This document shows, in pieces, positions 1 to 10,324 of a stretch of 64,000 nucleotides of DNA. The stretch lies in assembly GCF_017883985.1 (NCBI RefSeq), contig NZ_PRDG01000005.1, forward strand, positions 147,053 to 211,052, written 5' to 3'. The notes below the pieces were generated by a model. That model was not told where the DNA came from. It saw only the letters and a list, made by a program, of their open reading frames with translations, and made no database searches. Position 1 is the first letter of the stretch, and every line of letters begins with the position of its first letter. Both the position numbers and the translations under genes were made by a program. Origin of the DNA: Streptococcus oricebi. GTDB taxonomy: Bacteria; Bacillota; Bacilli; Lactobacillales; Streptococcaceae.

Positions 1-1
1 T

Positions 2-28
2 GATATGACATTCTTTGGTCTTTATTGA
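2..28 (+). CDS. Possible 3' end of an upstream gene
   Basis: At the left edge only one plus-strand frame is open. It runs through seven or eight codons to a TGA at 26-28, just inside the ribosome binding site of the restriction endonuclease gene. In DpnII-type systems the methylase genes usually lie next to the endonuclease, so this could be the tail of one, but the fragment is too short to recognise. Confidence 0.3.
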   Translation, partial: DMTFFGLY

Positions 29-36
29 GGTGGCAC

Positions 37-945
37 ATGATGAAACTACAAGAATATATCAACTTAGATTCCGACCAACGTCTAAAAGAATTTCTAGCAA
101 CCCTCTCAATCACTAACCGCACACCAGACTATTATGTAAATTGGGAAAAGGTTTCTAGGGAGACAAAGAAATTTGAACTGGAACTAAATACCATGAATTA
201 TCTGATCGGCAAAGAGGATATGTACCAGGAAGCCCTAGGATTGTTTACAAAACAACCTGATTTATTGAAAGTTGTTCCCAGTCTAATTGCTAGTAGAGAA
301 AAGATCTTGGATGTTCTAATTATTGACGAAGAAGATAATATGGCTTTTGACCAGTTGAACTTTTCTAAAATTGACTTAGATAGAATCAAAGAATATGTTG
401 ATTTCATGGACCATTCAGGATTATTGTCTTTTCTGCAAAAAGAGGCTAATCGTTCTCTGGTTGATTATGTTTATGGTGTAGAGGCTGGTTTGGATAGTAA
501 TGCTCGTAAAAATCGCAGTGGGACGACAATGGAGGGGATTATTGAGAGAAGTGTTGCTAAAGTTAGTCGAGTCTATAATCTAGATTTTAAGGCTCAAGCA
601 ACAGCTGCTTTTATCAAAGAAAGATGGAATATTGAGGTTCCTGTAGATAAATCAGAACGGCGATTTGATCTTGCTGTTTACTGTCCAAAAAAGCACAAGG
701 TTTGGTTGATTGAAACCAATTATTACGGTGGTGGTGGCAGCAAATTAAAGGCTGTGGCAGGTGAATTTACAGAACTAAATCAGTTTATTAGGACTTCGGC
801 GGATGATGTTGACTTTGTTTGGATTACTGATGGACAAGGATGGAAAACAGCTCATTTGCCGCTTGCGGAAGCATTTGGACATATTCCATACATCTTTAAT
901 TTAGAGATGTTAAAACAAGACTATTTGTTTAGTCTCTTTCAATAG
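37..945 (+). CDS. DpnII/MboI-family type II restriction endonuclease (GATC)
   Basis: A cytoplasmic endonuclease of about 302 residues that, by family, cleaves unmethylated GATC sites. The middle and C-terminal parts match my memory of R.DpnII block by block: LVDYVYGVEAGLDSNARKNR, then RRFDLAVY followed by WLIETNYY, then a GGGGSKL turn and DFVWITDGQGW near the end. The RFD...IETN pair fits the PD-(D/E)xK nuclease core in the E-x-N form seen in this family. GAGG at 27-30 lies 6 nt before ATG 37, which I prefer to the in-frame TTG at 25; ATG 40 is also possible. No methylase gene is in the window, so it probably lies to the left. The gene ends at a hairpin that is also a CIRCE operator of the heat-shock operon. 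Confidence 0.9.
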   Translation: MMKLQEYINLDSDQRLKEFLATLSITNRTPDYYVNWEKVSRETKKFELELNTMNYLIGKEDMYQEALGLFTKQPDLLKVVPSLIASREKILDVLIIDEEDNMAFDQLNFSKIDLDRIKEYVDFMDHSGLLSFLQKEANRSLVDYVYGVEAGLDSNARKNRSGTTMEGIIERSVAKVSRVYNLDFKAQATAAFIKERWNIEVPVDKSERRFDLAVYCPKKHKVWLIETNYYGGGGSKLKAVAGEFTELNQFIRTSADDVDFVWITDGQGWKTAHLPLAEAFGHIPYIFNLEMLKQDYLFSLFQ

Positions 946-970
946 TTTTTCTAAGTCCTAAGACCTATTT

Positions 971-997
971 TTAGCACTCTTGCAAAAAGAGTGCTAA
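971..997 (+). promoter_or_regulatory. CIRCE operator 1 (HrcA binding site)
   Basis: TTAGCACTC (971-979), nine bases, GAGTGCTAA (989-997): a perfect match to the CIRCE consensus bound by HrcA. It lies about 18 bp upstream of the hrcA -35 box and overlaps the terminator of the preceding gene. Confidence 0.9.
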
Positions 998-1003
998 TTT
1001 TTT
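971..1003 (+). terminator. Intrinsic terminator that contains a CIRCE element
   Basis: Eleven base pairs (971-981 with 987-997) close a five-base loop and are followed by six T (998-1003). This is a textbook rho-independent terminator for the restriction gene. The same bases form a perfect CIRCE, TTAGCACTC-N9-GAGTGCTAA (971-997). Confidence 0.85.
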
Positions 1004-1014
1004 GAGTTTTTGGC

Positions 1015-1042
1015 TTGACTTTAGTCTAAATGCGTGTATAAT
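1015..1042 (+). promoter_or_regulatory. Promoter of the hrcA-grpE-dnaK heat-shock cluster
   Basis: TTGACT (1015-1020), 16 bp, TATAAT (1037-1042). The predicted start lies at or just before CIRCE 2, so bound HrcA would block initiation. Confidence 0.85.
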
Positions 1043-1053
1043 AGAATCATGAG

Positions 1054-1080
1054 TTAGCACTCGGAGATAAAGAGTGCTAA
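1054..1080 (+). promoter_or_regulatory. CIRCE operator 2 (HrcA binding site)
   Basis: TTAGCACTC (1054-1062), nine bases, GAGTGCTAA (1072-1080), a perfect CIRCE just downstream of the -10 box. With operator 1 it brackets the hrcA promoter. Confidence 0.95.
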
Positions 1081-1121
1081 CTACTAGAAAGTCTTTCTTG
1101 GTTGGGAGGTGGAGCGATGCA

Positions 1122-2156
1122 ATGGTAACCAAACGGCAAAATGAGATTTTAAATTTAATTGTTGAAATTTTTACTAAGACCCAGGAGCCTGTTGGTTCAA
1201 AGGCCTTGCAGGATTCGATAAAATCAAGTAGTGCCACGATTCGTAATGATATGGCTGCCTTGGAAAAGCAGGGACTTTTGGAAAAGGCCCATACCTCAAG
1301 TGGTCGTAAGCCCAGTATCGCTGGTTTCCAATACTTTGTCAAGCATTCTCTGACCTTTGATAGTTTGGCTGAAAATGAGGTTTATGAAGTCATCAAGGCT
1401 TTTGACCAAGAATTTTTCAAACTTGAGGATATCCTCCAAAGGGCGGCTGATGTCCTAGCTCGTTTGACGGCTTGTACGGCCCTGGCTCTAGATGTGGAGC
1501 CTAGTCGGCAGCGACTGACTGCCTTTGACATCGTCGTTCTCAGCCAGCATACGGCTTTAGCGGTCTTTACTCTCGATGAGTCTTCTACGATAACCAGTCA
1601 GTTTATGATTCCCAAAAATTTTCTCCAAGATGATTTGATTTGTCTGCGCAATTTGATTCAGGAGAGATTTTTAGGCCAGACCGTTCTGGATATTCACTAC
1701 AAGATTCGGACAGAGATACCTCAAATTATTCAGCGTTATTTTACAACGACAGATAATGTCTTGGACCTTTTTGAACATATCTTTGAAGAGATGTTTGCAG
1801 AGAAGGTCCAGCTGGCAGGTAAGGTTCAGCTCTTGAACTTTGCTGATTTGAGGGCCTATCAGTTTCTGGAAAATCGGCAAAAGATTGCCTTTGAGCTAAG
1901 AGAGAGCCTCCAAGATGAGGAAATGCAGACAGTGAGGGTGGCCGAGAGCAAGGAGGCTAGCCTGGCCGACTTGACGATTATCACCAGCAAGTTTCTCATT
2001 CCCTATCGGGGTTTTGGCTTACTGGCTCTGATTGGCCCGGTCAATGTGGACTACCAACACCTGGTTGGCCTAGTCAATGTGGTCAATCGTGTCTTAACCA
2101 TGAAGTTGACGGACTTCTATCGCTATCTGAGTAGCAATCATTATGAAGTGCATTAA
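1122..2156 (+). CDS. hrcA: Heat-inducible transcription repressor HrcA
   Basis: A 344-residue repressor of class I heat-shock genes that binds CIRCE and is kept active by the GroE chaperonin in well-studied relatives. The N-terminal 70 residues are the winged-helix domain (starts [17 protein letters not shown], with [20 protein letters not shown] as recognition region). The GAF-like central part and the C-terminal IGP...Y segment follow. I chose ATG 1122 because GGAG (1111-1114) is 7 nt upstream and the product has normal family length; the longer open frame begins with a GTG inside CIRCE 2. It is the first gene of the cluster, so it represses itself along with grpE and dnaK. Confidence 0.97.
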   Translation: MVTKRQNEILNLIVEIFTKTQEPVGSKALQDSIKSSSATIRNDMAALEKQGLLEKAHTSSGRKPSIAGFQYFVKHSLTFDSLAENEVYEVIKAFDQEFFKLEDILQRAADVLARLTACTALALDVEPSRQRLTAFDIVVLSQHTALAVFTLDESSTITSQFMIPKNFLQDDLICLRNLIQERFLGQTVLDIHYKIRTEIPQIIQRYFTTTDNVLDLFEHIFEEMFAEKVQLAGKVQLLNFADLRAYQFLENRQKIAFELRESLQDEEMQTVRVAESKEASLADLTIITSKFLIPYRGFGLLALIGPVNVDYQHLVGLVNVVNRVLTMKLTDFYRYLSSNHYEVH

Positions 2157-2295
2157 GATTTGAGGCCTGAAGAAATGAGAAGGAGAGACAGAGTCAATGA
2201 TTTGAGAGTCTCCAACTTTTTCCCGAACTTCTAACCCAAACCCGATTAGAAAATGTAATTTTGCAAACCTATTATTATATAAAGGAGGTCACTCG

Positions 2296-2841
2296 GTGGC
2301 AAAAAAAGAAAAAGAAGAAAAAAATGAACAGGTCCAGAACTTGAAAGAGGAAAAAGTAGAAGAAGTCCTTGAAAATGCGGAAGCCGCTCCTGAAAAATCA
2401 GAGCTGGATTTAGCAAATGAACGGGCTGATGACTTTGAAAACAAGTACCTGCGCGCTGTTGCAGAAATGCAGAACATTCAGCGCCGCAGCAATGAAGAAC
2501 GTCAGAACTTGCAGAAGTATCGCAGTCAAGATTTGGCCAAGGCCATCTTACCTTCGTTAGACAATCTTGAACGGGCTTTGGCCGTTGAAGGCTTGACTGA
2601 TGATGTCAAAAAAGGCCTTGAAATGGTCCAGGAAAGTCTGATTCATGCCCTTAAAGAAGAAGGGATTGAAGAAATTCCAGCTGAAGTTGGCGGCGACTTT
2701 GACCACAACTTCCACATGGCAATCCAGACCATGCCGGCTGATGACGATCATGCCGCAGACAGCATTGCCCAGATCTTCCAAAAGGGCTATAAGCTCCATG
2801 AGCGGGTTTTGCGCCCTGCTATGGTAGTGGTCTACAACTAA
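2296..2841 (+). CDS. grpE: Nucleotide exchange factor GrpE
   Basis: A cytoplasmic cochaperone of 181 residues that releases ADP from DnaK. The first 60 residues are a charged Lys/Glu-rich extension, followed by the long dimerising helix ([20 protein letters not shown]). The C-terminal beta domain contains [12 protein letters not shown] and [16 protein letters not shown], the GrpE signature. The start is GTG 2296, forced by a near-perfect AAAGGAGGT at 2281-2289. There is no clear promoter in the 139 nt after hrcA, so it is probably read from the CIRCE-controlled promoter. Confidence 0.97.
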   Translation: MAKKEKEEKNEQVQNLKEEKVEEVLENAEAAPEKSELDLANERADDFENKYLRAVAEMQNIQRRSNEERQNLQKYRSQDLAKAILPSLDNLERALAVEGLTDDVKKGLEMVQESLIHALKEEGIEEIPAEVGGDFDHNFHMAIQTMPADDDHAADSIAQIFQKGYKLHERVLRPAMVVVYN

Positions 2842-5013
<2,172 letters not shown>

Positions 5014-5049
5014 GATGTGAGAGCGTTAAAAAATCGAAAGAAAAATAGG

Positions 5050-5094
5050 AAGTCATCGCCTTGTGCGATGCACAAAAGATGACTTATCTTTTTT
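5050..5094 (+). terminator. Intrinsic terminator after dnaK
   Basis: Outer stem AAGTCATC/GATGACTT (5050-5057, 5078-5085) encloses a second stem TTGTGC/GCACAA (5061-5066, 5070-5075), followed by a T-tract (5089-5094). Confidence 0.75.
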
Positions 5095-5288
5095 CCGAGA
5101 TTTTAGCTCAAACTCAGTTGCTTACTAACTTGCCAACAGATGGTGTCGCTTTTCTCATCGTACATCATAACTGTCCACCGGACTATTTTATCCACTTACT
5201 TAAAAATTAGCGGGCGAGTGATTATACTAGATTAACTACATGTTAGTTTGAATTGCCTTGTTAGGGTACTTGAAAGAAAGGGCTATCT

Positions 5289-5747
5289 ATGGAACGCGCT
5301 GAGCGAGTAGTTCTGTGCAATATGTGCATGATTGAGAATGAGTTGACCAATCAAGTGGTGCTCCAGCACCGGACAAAAAAGGACTGGCAGGGCTGGGCCT
5401 TCCCAGGTGGTCATTTAGAGTCTGGAGAATCGCTCCAAGAGTCGGTTATCCGTGAGGTCTTGGAAGAAACAGGACTTGAGATTAGTAACCCTCAGCTGAC
5501 TGGGATTAAGCACTGGGAAAAAGATGGTATTCACTACCTAGTATTTCACTATAAGGCAGGAGAGTTTCAAGGCCAATTGCGTTCTTCGTCTGAAGGAGAG
5601 GTGCGCTGGTTTGCCAAAAATCAGCTAGCAGAGCTAGATTTGGCCTATGACATGTTACGTAGTCTGGAAATGATGGACAATCCAGCTATTTCAGAACTTT
5701 TCTATCGCGAAAAGATAGATGGCGACTGGACCAAGGAATTTTTCTAA
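5289..5747 (+). CDS. Nudix hydrolase, MutT-like (8-oxo-dGTP diphosphatase family)
   Basis: A 152-residue Nudix protein that hydrolyses a nucleoside diphosphate linked to another group; oxidised dGTP is a likely substrate from MutT-like relatives, but this is not shown here. The Nudix box is complete: GGHLESGESLQESVIREVLE followed by ETGLEI, at residues 40-66. WAFPGG before it is typical. It sits between dnaK and dnaJ but has its own upstream terminator and long flanking spacers, so it may be transcribed separately from the chaperones. Confidence 0.88.
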   Translation: MERAERVVLCNMCMIENELTNQVVLQHRTKKDWQGWAFPGGHLESGESLQESVIREVLEETGLEISNPQLTGIKHWEKDGIHYLVFHYKAGEFQGQLRSSSEGEVRWFAKNQLAELDLAYDMLRSLEMMDNPAISELFYREKIDGDWTKEFF

Positions 5748-5761
5748 AGTTCGATAAAATA

Positions 5762-5798
5762 GTAAGTAGAGGCGGAGCTCTGGTTTCCGCCTTACTTT
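5762..5798 (+). terminator. Possible terminator after the Nudix gene
   Basis: GTAAG..GGCGG pairs with CCGCC..CTTAC with a small internal loop, followed by a weak T-rich stretch (TTACTTT). Confidence 0.45.
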
Positions 5799-5840
5799 GC
5801 TAATCAGAGCTTGAAGTCGTTTAAAGGAAATGGGCAGAGG

Positions 5841-5869
5841 CTCTGTGAAAAAAGATAAATCTTCCTAGA
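5841..5869 (+). repeat. 29-bp direct repeat, copy 1
   Basis: CTCTGTGAAAAAAGATAAAT and the next nine bases are identical to 6143-6171. Confidence 0.9.
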
Positions 5870-6142
5870 AAGCTAGGATTGACTGTTAATTTTTAACCCC
5901 AGATACGAAATGGGTGTGATTTAGAAAGAAAGGAAATGAACCCGCCCTAAAAGCTGAGAAATGAGATAAATCGCTTTGCTTTCATCGAAAGCCTCATCGA
6001 TTTCCTAAATTTCAGTCGTGAATAAGGGGCAGCTCTTTCTTAGAAATTTATAGAAAGGATTACAAGTGTTCTCTGAAATGAACACAGGCTGTTTGAGTTT
6101 GTATCCAGCTTAGTTTATGAGCTTAACTGAATACGCCTACGA

Positions 6143-6171
6143 CTCTGTGAAAAAAGATAAATCTTCCTAGA
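6143..6171 (+). repeat. 29-bp direct repeat, copy 2
   Basis: Identical to 5841-5869 and immediately followed by a small palindrome (GATACTTTTGTATC), 68 bp before the dnaJ start. Confidence 0.9.
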
Positions 6172-6238
6172 TACTTTTGTATCTTCGTCAGATTTCCTAT
6201 TTTTCTTTGAGTCGCTTAACGGCTAAATATCTTATATT

Positions 6239-7375
6239 ATGAACAATACTGAATTTTACGATCGTCTGGGTGTTTCTAAAAATGCTTCCCAAGACGAGAT
6301 TAAAAAGGCTTATCGCAAGCTTTCCAAAAAATATCATCCAGATATTAACAAGGAGGCTGGCGCCGAAGAGAAATATAAGGAAGTGCAGGAAGCCTATGAG
6401 ACCTTGAGCGATGAGCAAAAGCGGGCGTCCTATGATCAGTACGGTGCGGCTGGAGCCCAGGGTGGCTTTGGCGGTGGTGCTGGAGGTTTTGGTGGCTTTG
6501 GCGACTCTGGCTTCGGTGGCTTTGAAGATATTTTCTCTAGCATTTTTGGCGGCGGCGGTGCTAGTCGTAATCCTAATGCTCCTCGTCAAGGTGATGATTT
6601 ACAATACCGAGTCCAGCTCAAGTTTGAAGAGGCGATTTTCGGAGTTGATAAGGAAATCAAATATAATCGTGAAGCGACCTGTCATACCTGTGATGGTTCA
6701 GGAGCCAAACCGGGAACCAGTCCCGTAACTTGTAGTCGCTGTCATGGCGCGGGGGTAGTCAATGTTGACACTCAAACACCCCTTGGAATGATGCGCCGTC
6801 AGGTGACCTGTGATGTCTGTCATGGCCGCGGTAAGGAAATCAAGGACCCATGTATGACCTGTCATGGTACTGGTCATGAAAAGCAGGCCCACAGTGTCCA
6901 TGTTAAAATTCCAGCAGGTGTCGAAACTGGCCAGCAAGTTCGATTGACTGGTCAAGGAGAGGCTGGTTTTAATGGTGGACCTTACGGTGACTTGTATGTA
7001 GTCGTTCAAGTCGAGCCTAGCAAGGAATTTGAACGTGACGGCTCAACCATTTACTATAAACTCAATCTCAACTTTGTCCAAGCTGCCCTAGGCGACAGTG
7101 TAGAAGTACCGACCGTACATGGTAAGGTTGAGTTAACGATTCCTGAAGGAACTCAAACCGGCAAACGTTTCCGTTTGCGGGGTAAGGGGGCACCAACCCT
7201 AAGAGGAACAGGCCAAGGGGATCAGTTTGTTACGGTTAATGTGGTGACGCCAACCGGTCTCAATGACAAGCAAAAGGCAGCCTTGCAGGACTTTGCGGCC
7301 GCAGGCAATATTAAGGTAAAGCCGCAGAAAAAAGGTTTCTTTGACCATATCAAGGATGCCTTTGAAGGAGAATAA
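6239..7375 (+). CDS. dnaJ: Molecular chaperone DnaJ (Hsp40)
   Basis: A 378-residue type I J-protein that delivers substrates to DnaK and stimulates its ATPase. The J-domain carries HPD at residues 33-35. A Gly/Phe-rich linker lies at about 70-112, and the zinc domain has all four CxxCxGxG repeats ([32 protein letters not shown]). The C-terminal domains follow at normal length. The start [11 protein letters not shown] is the usual streptococcal one, yet no Shine-Dalgarno sequence is visible in the AT-rich 20 nt before ATG 6239. Confidence 0.97.
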   Translation: MNNTEFYDRLGVSKNASQDEIKKAYRKLSKKYHPDINKEAGAEEKYKEVQEAYETLSDEQKRASYDQYGAAGAQGGFGGGAGGFGGFGDSGFGGFEDIFSSIFGGGGASRNPNAPRQGDDLQYRVQLKFEEAIFGVDKEIKYNREATCHTCDGSGAKPGTSPVTCSRCHGAGVVNVDTQTPLGMMRRQVTCDVCHGRGKEIKDPCMTCHGTGHEKQAHSVHVKIPAGVETGQQVRLTGQGEAGFNGGPYGDLYVVVQVEPSKEFERDGSTIYYKLNLNFVQAALGDSVEVPTVHGKVELTIPEGTQTGKRFRLRGKGAPTLRGTGQGDQFVTVNVVTPTGLNDKQKAALQDFAAAGNIKVKPQKKGFFDHIKDAFEGE

Positions 7376-7390
7376 GCTCAAAGAGGGGCA

Positions 7391-7439
7391 GGCCAGGACC
7401 AGTTCTTAGCAGGAAAGGTTTCTAGTCTGGCCCTTTTTT
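7391..7439 (+). terminator. Intrinsic terminator after dnaJ
   Basis: GGCCAG (7391-7396) pairs with CTGGCC (7427-7432), with further imperfect pairing inside, followed by a T6 tract (7434-7439). Confidence 0.7.
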
Positions 7440-7463
7440 GGCTCTTTGTCAACTGTAGTGGGT
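7440..7463 (+). repeat. Solitary ISL3-type terminal inverted repeat
   Basis: These 24 bases differ at one position from the left end of the ISL3-type element at 22601. The similarity fades about 15 bp further on (AAAAGCTA is shared). No transposase remnant is next to it, so it looks like a leftover end. Confidence 0.7.
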
Positions 7464-7539
7464 GAAAAGCTAGATCGTCCTTGTCCTTTCTGTCCCCATA
7501 CAGTTATTTTTTCTCTGCCTTGCAGCCCTCTTTTTTTCT

Positions 7540-7548
7540 TGCTAAAAT
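7540..7548 (+). promoter_or_regulatory. Extended -10 promoter directly before truA
   Basis: TG-C-TAAAAT with the hexamer at 7543-7548. The expected start point is 7 nt further, at about the A of the truA ATG (7555), so the mRNA may be leaderless. Confidence 0.5.
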
Positions 7549-7554
7549 AAAAAC

Positions 7555-8304
7555 ATGATACGGTATAAAGCGATTATTTCCTATGATGGCTATCGGTTTG
7601 CGGGCTTTCAGCGCCAACCTCATGCCAGAAGTGTCCAGGAGGAATTTGAAAACACCCTGACAAAAATCAATCGAGGCCAGGCTGTAACCATTCAAGGAGC
7701 TGGACGCACTGATAGCGGTGTCCATGCCCTGGGCCAGGTTTTGCATTTTGATTTGCCTCAGCTATACGATGAAGAGAAATTACGATTTGCTCTGGACACC
7801 CAGACGCCTGAGGATATTGCTGTTCGCTCCATTGAGTTAGTGGATAAAGACTTCCATGCTCGCTATAGCAAGCACAGCAAGACCTATGAATTTCTAGTAG
7901 ATATTGGTCGTCCTAAAAATCCGCTAATGCGCCACTACGCCACTCCCTTTCCCTATCCCTTGGATATAGCCTTGCTAGAAAAAGCCCTTACTAAGCTGGA
8001 AGGAACCCATGACTTTACGGGGTTTACCGCTTCTGGAACGGCTGTAAAGGATAAGGTTAGGACGATTACAGAGGCTAGTTTGGAGTTTGACCAGGAGCGC
8101 CATTTGTTGATTTTTACCTTTTCTGGGAACGGTTTTCTTTATAAGCAAATCCGTAATATGGTCGGAACCCTCTTGAAAATCGGCAATGGCCGGATGCCTC
8201 TGGAACAGATTGATAAAATTTTAGCCGAGAAAAATCGCCAGCTGGCTGGCCCGACAGCGGCTCCTAATGGTCTTTACTTAAAGGAGGTAAGATATGAGAG
8301 ATGA
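7555..8304 (+). CDS. truA: tRNA pseudouridine synthase A (TruA)
   Basis: A 249-residue enzyme that makes pseudouridine at positions 38-40 of tRNA anticodon arms. The start [19 protein letters not shown] is typical. The catalytic motif [12 protein letters not shown] holds the nucleophile Asp53. [13 protein letters not shown] near the C-terminus is the conserved TruA tail block. There is no Shine-Dalgarno sequence before ATG 7555; instead a -10-like box ends 6 nt upstream. The stop overlaps the start of the kinase gene by 11 nt. Confidence 0.97.
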   Translation: MIRYKAIISYDGYRFAGFQRQPHARSVQEEFENTLTKINRGQAVTIQGAGRTDSGVHALGQVLHFDLPQLYDEEKLRFALDTQTPEDIAVRSIELVDKDFHARYSKHSKTYEFLVDIGRPKNPLMRHYATPFPYPLDIALLEKALTKLEGTHDFTGFTASGTAVKDKVRTITEASLEFDQERHLLIFTFSGNGFLYKQIRNMVGTLLKIGNGRMPLEQIDKILAEKNRQLAGPTAAPNGLYLKEVRYER

Positions 8305-9067
8305 GATGATTCTAGCAATTTCTGGTAATGATATTTTTAGTGGTGGAGGCCTTTATGCCGACTTGACTACCTATACCAGTATGGGACAAAGAGGCTTTGT
8401 GGCAGTGACCTGCTTGACAGCTATGACCCAGGACGGTTTTGAGGTGAAAGCTGTTGCTGCTCCTACCTTTGCCCAAGAATTAGCCAGTCTAGAGGAAGTT
8501 CCTTTTTCGGTTATCAAGATTGGTCTCTTGCCCAATCCTGAGATTGCCGATTTAGCTCTGGACTTTGTGCGGGAGCGTGCAGAGCTTCCCCTGGTCTTAG
8601 ATCCGGTTTTAGTTTGTAAGGAGAGTCATGATGTTGAGGTTAGCGCACTCAGACGCGAGCTTATCAAATTCTTTCCTTACGCTAGCATCATCACTCCCAA
8701 CCTAGCCGAGGCTCAAATCTTAGCTGATAGGGAGATTAAAAATTTGGCTGATATGAAAGAGGCGGCTCAAGAACTTCATGCCCTGGGAGCTCAGGCAGTT
8801 GTCATCAAGGGAGGGAGTCGTTTTGACCCAGAAAAGGCCATCGATGTCTTTTATGATGGCCAGACCCTAGAAGTCTTAGAGTCGCCTCTTCTTGACTCAA
8901 ATAATGTCGGCGCGGGCTGTACTTTTGCCTCCAGCATTGCCAGCCACCTGGCCAAGGGAGAGAACTTGCTGCTTGCAGTAAAGGCAGCCAAGGCCTTTGT
9001 CTATCGCGCGATTCAAGATTCAGATGAATATGGAGTTGTCCAATATGAGAGAAAAAACAACCAATAA
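8294..9067 (+). CDS. pdxK: ThiD-like pyridoxal/hydroxymethylpyrimidine kinase, probably PdxK
   Basis: A 257-residue ribokinase-fold kinase of the ThiD/PdxK-like group. Substrate and Mg-ATP motifs are VLDPVLVCK (about 95-104), [10 protein letters not shown] and VIKGG, and the anion hole is NVGAGC with Cys209. The following gene is an ECF S-component and I see no thiamine genes, so salvage of vitamin B6 is the likelier role than thiamine synthesis. AAGGAGGT at 8282-8289, inside truA, fixes the ATG at 8294. The residue four before the Cys is Val, where the Cys-His charge-relay PdxK enzymes have His. It overlaps truA by 11 nt and the next gene by 23 nt. Confidence 0.88.
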   Translation: MRDEMILAISGNDIFSGGGLYADLTTYTSMGQRGFVAVTCLTAMTQDGFEVKAVAAPTFAQELASLEEVPFSVIKIGLLPNPEIADLALDFVRERAELPLVLDPVLVCKESHDVEVSALRRELIKFFPYASIITPNLAEAQILADREIKNLADMKEAAQELHALGAQAVVIKGGSRFDPEKAIDVFYDGQTLEVLESPLLDSNNVGAGCTFASSIASHLAKGENLLLAVKAAKAFVYRAIQDSDEYGVVQYERKNNQ

Positions 9068-9518
9068 AATCAGCCAACTTTCCCTCCTTATTGCCCTGAC
9101 AATGATTCTGGGCTACTACCTAAAAGTTCCGACTCCTACTGGGATTTTGCCCCTCTTAGATGTCGGCGTTTTCCTAACAGCCTTTCTTTATGGTTCTAAG
9201 GAGGGGGCTCTAGTCGGGGGCCTGTCTGCTTTCTTGCTTGATTTGCTTTCAGGCTATCCCCAGTGGATGTTCTTTAGTCTATTTTTTCATGGTCTACAAG
9301 GTTACTTTGCCGGCTTTAAGGGGAAATCTCGACTGGTGGGGCTCTGTTTAGCCAGCCTAGTCATGGTGGCGGGTTATGCCCTAGCAGGTAGCTTGTTACA
9401 TGGCTGGGGTGCTGCCCTAGCAGAGGTCCTTCCTAACTTCCTGCAAAACCTCCTTGGTATCTTGCTGGCTTTGGGTCTAAAGAAAATCTTAGTTAGGCAA
9501 GTAGGCTGGACTAGTTAA
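9045..9518 (+). CDS. ECF transporter S-component, probably vitamin B6-related
   Basis: A hydrophobic protein of 157 residues with about five or six membrane segments ([70 protein letters not shown]). It looks like a substrate-binding S-component that would share the EcfA/EcfT energising module encoded elsewhere. The start at 9045 has GGAG (9032-9035) 9 nt upstream, inside pdxK. Overlap with pdxK suggests uptake of the same vitamin (PdxU-like), but the substrate is inferred from context only. Confidence 0.8.
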   Translation: MREKTTNKISQLSLLIALTMILGYYLKVPTPTGILPLLDVGVFLTAFLYGSKEGALVGGLSAFLLDLLSGYPQWMFFSLFFHGLQGYFAGFKGKSRLVGLCLASLVMVAGYALAGSLLHGWGAALAEVLPNFLQNLLGILLALGLKKILVRQVGWTS

Positions 9519-9538
9519 GAAAGGATTTCAAGCAGAAA

Positions 9539-10105
9539 ATGGTAGATTTAAAATTGATAAAGGACCAGACTCAGACCATCCTCCTAGATGTCCTAGAAAA
9601 GGCCCAGCTCCGACCAGGACAAATCTTTGTTCTTGGCCTATCCTCAAGTGAAGTTCAGGGCAATCGCATCGGTCAAGCCTCCAGCCGAGAAATCGGCCAG
9701 GTCATAGTTAAGACTATCCTGGATATTTTGGACCAAAGACAACTATATCTAGCCGTTCAAGGCTGCGAACACCTTAATCGAGCCCTAGTAGTGGAGCGGG
9801 CCTTGGCCGAGCAGAAGGATTTAGAAATTGTCAATGTCCTTCCTAGCCTGCATGCGGGTGGAAGCGGTCAATTAGCGGCCTTTGACTATATGCAGGATCC
9901 CGTTGAGGTAGAATTTATCCAAGCCCAGGCTGGTCTAGACATCGGAGATACAGCGATTGGTATGCATGTTAAACATGTCCAAGTTCCAGTTAGACCGAGC
10001 CTAAGTCAGCTAGGAGCTGCCCATGTCACAGCTCTGGCCAGCCGGCCCAAGTTGATTGGCGGAGCTAGAGCCAACTATCACAGGGACCAGATTCGTAAGG
10101 CCTAG
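9539..10105 (+). CDS. UPF0340 family protein (YwlG-like)
   Basis: A soluble 188-residue protein of the TIGR01440/UPF0340 family, function unknown. Recognisable blocks are [20 protein letters not shown] near the N-terminus, [15 protein letters not shown] in the middle, and [14 protein letters not shown] followed by [16 protein letters not shown] at the end. It is the last gene of the truA unit, 20 nt after the S-component gene. GAAAGG is about 13 nt before ATG 9539, a rather long spacing. Confidence 0.85.
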   Translation: MVDLKLIKDQTQTILLDVLEKAQLRPGQIFVLGLSSSEVQGNRIGQASSREIGQVIVKTILDILDQRQLYLAVQGCEHLNRALVVERALAEQKDLEIVNVLPSLHAGGSGQLAAFDYMQDPVEVEFIQAQAGLDIGDTAIGMHVKHVQVPVRPSLSQLGAAHVTALASRPKLIGGARANYHRDQIRKA

Positions 10106-10140
10106 AGCCATAATGTCCTGCCTCTATTCTAGAAATTTTT

Positions 10141-10177
10141 AATGAGACTAGAGACTGTTGTCCTAGCCTCATTTTTT
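10141..10177 (+). terminator. Intrinsic terminator of the truA operon
   Basis: AATGAG-A-CTAG (10141-10151) pairs with CTAG-C-CTCATT (10163-10173) and runs into T6 (10172-10177). Confidence 0.75.
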
Positions 10178-10259
10178 AACCAGGCAAGGTCTTTGGTCCC
10201 TCTCCTGTCTCGTCTGGGTCGAAACTTTTGTTTTGGCCCAAAAATTTTTCTCTAACATT

Positions 10260-10287
10260 TTGAAAAAAGCGCTATTTATGCTATAAT
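10260..10287 (+). promoter_or_regulatory. Promoter of tig
   Basis: TTGAAA (10260-10265), 16 bp, TATAAT (10282-10287) with an extended TG-C in front. Confidence 0.8.
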
Positions 10288-10324
10288 GGATTGTAATTTA
10301 ATAAATTTAAGGAGAAATGACAGA

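Larger units (their letters stand above)
5748..6238 (+). other. 491-nt intergenic region with repeats upstream of dnaJ
   Basis: No gene is visible in any frame. It contains a GC-rich hairpin after the Nudix gene (GGCGG 5771-5775 with CCGCC 5787-5791), two copies of a 29-bp direct repeat about 300 bp apart, and a hairpin GATAC-TTTT-GTATC (6170-6183) inside the second repeat block. That hairpin resembles the ATACTTTAGTAT core in the grpE-dnaK spacer. Confidence 0.55.
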
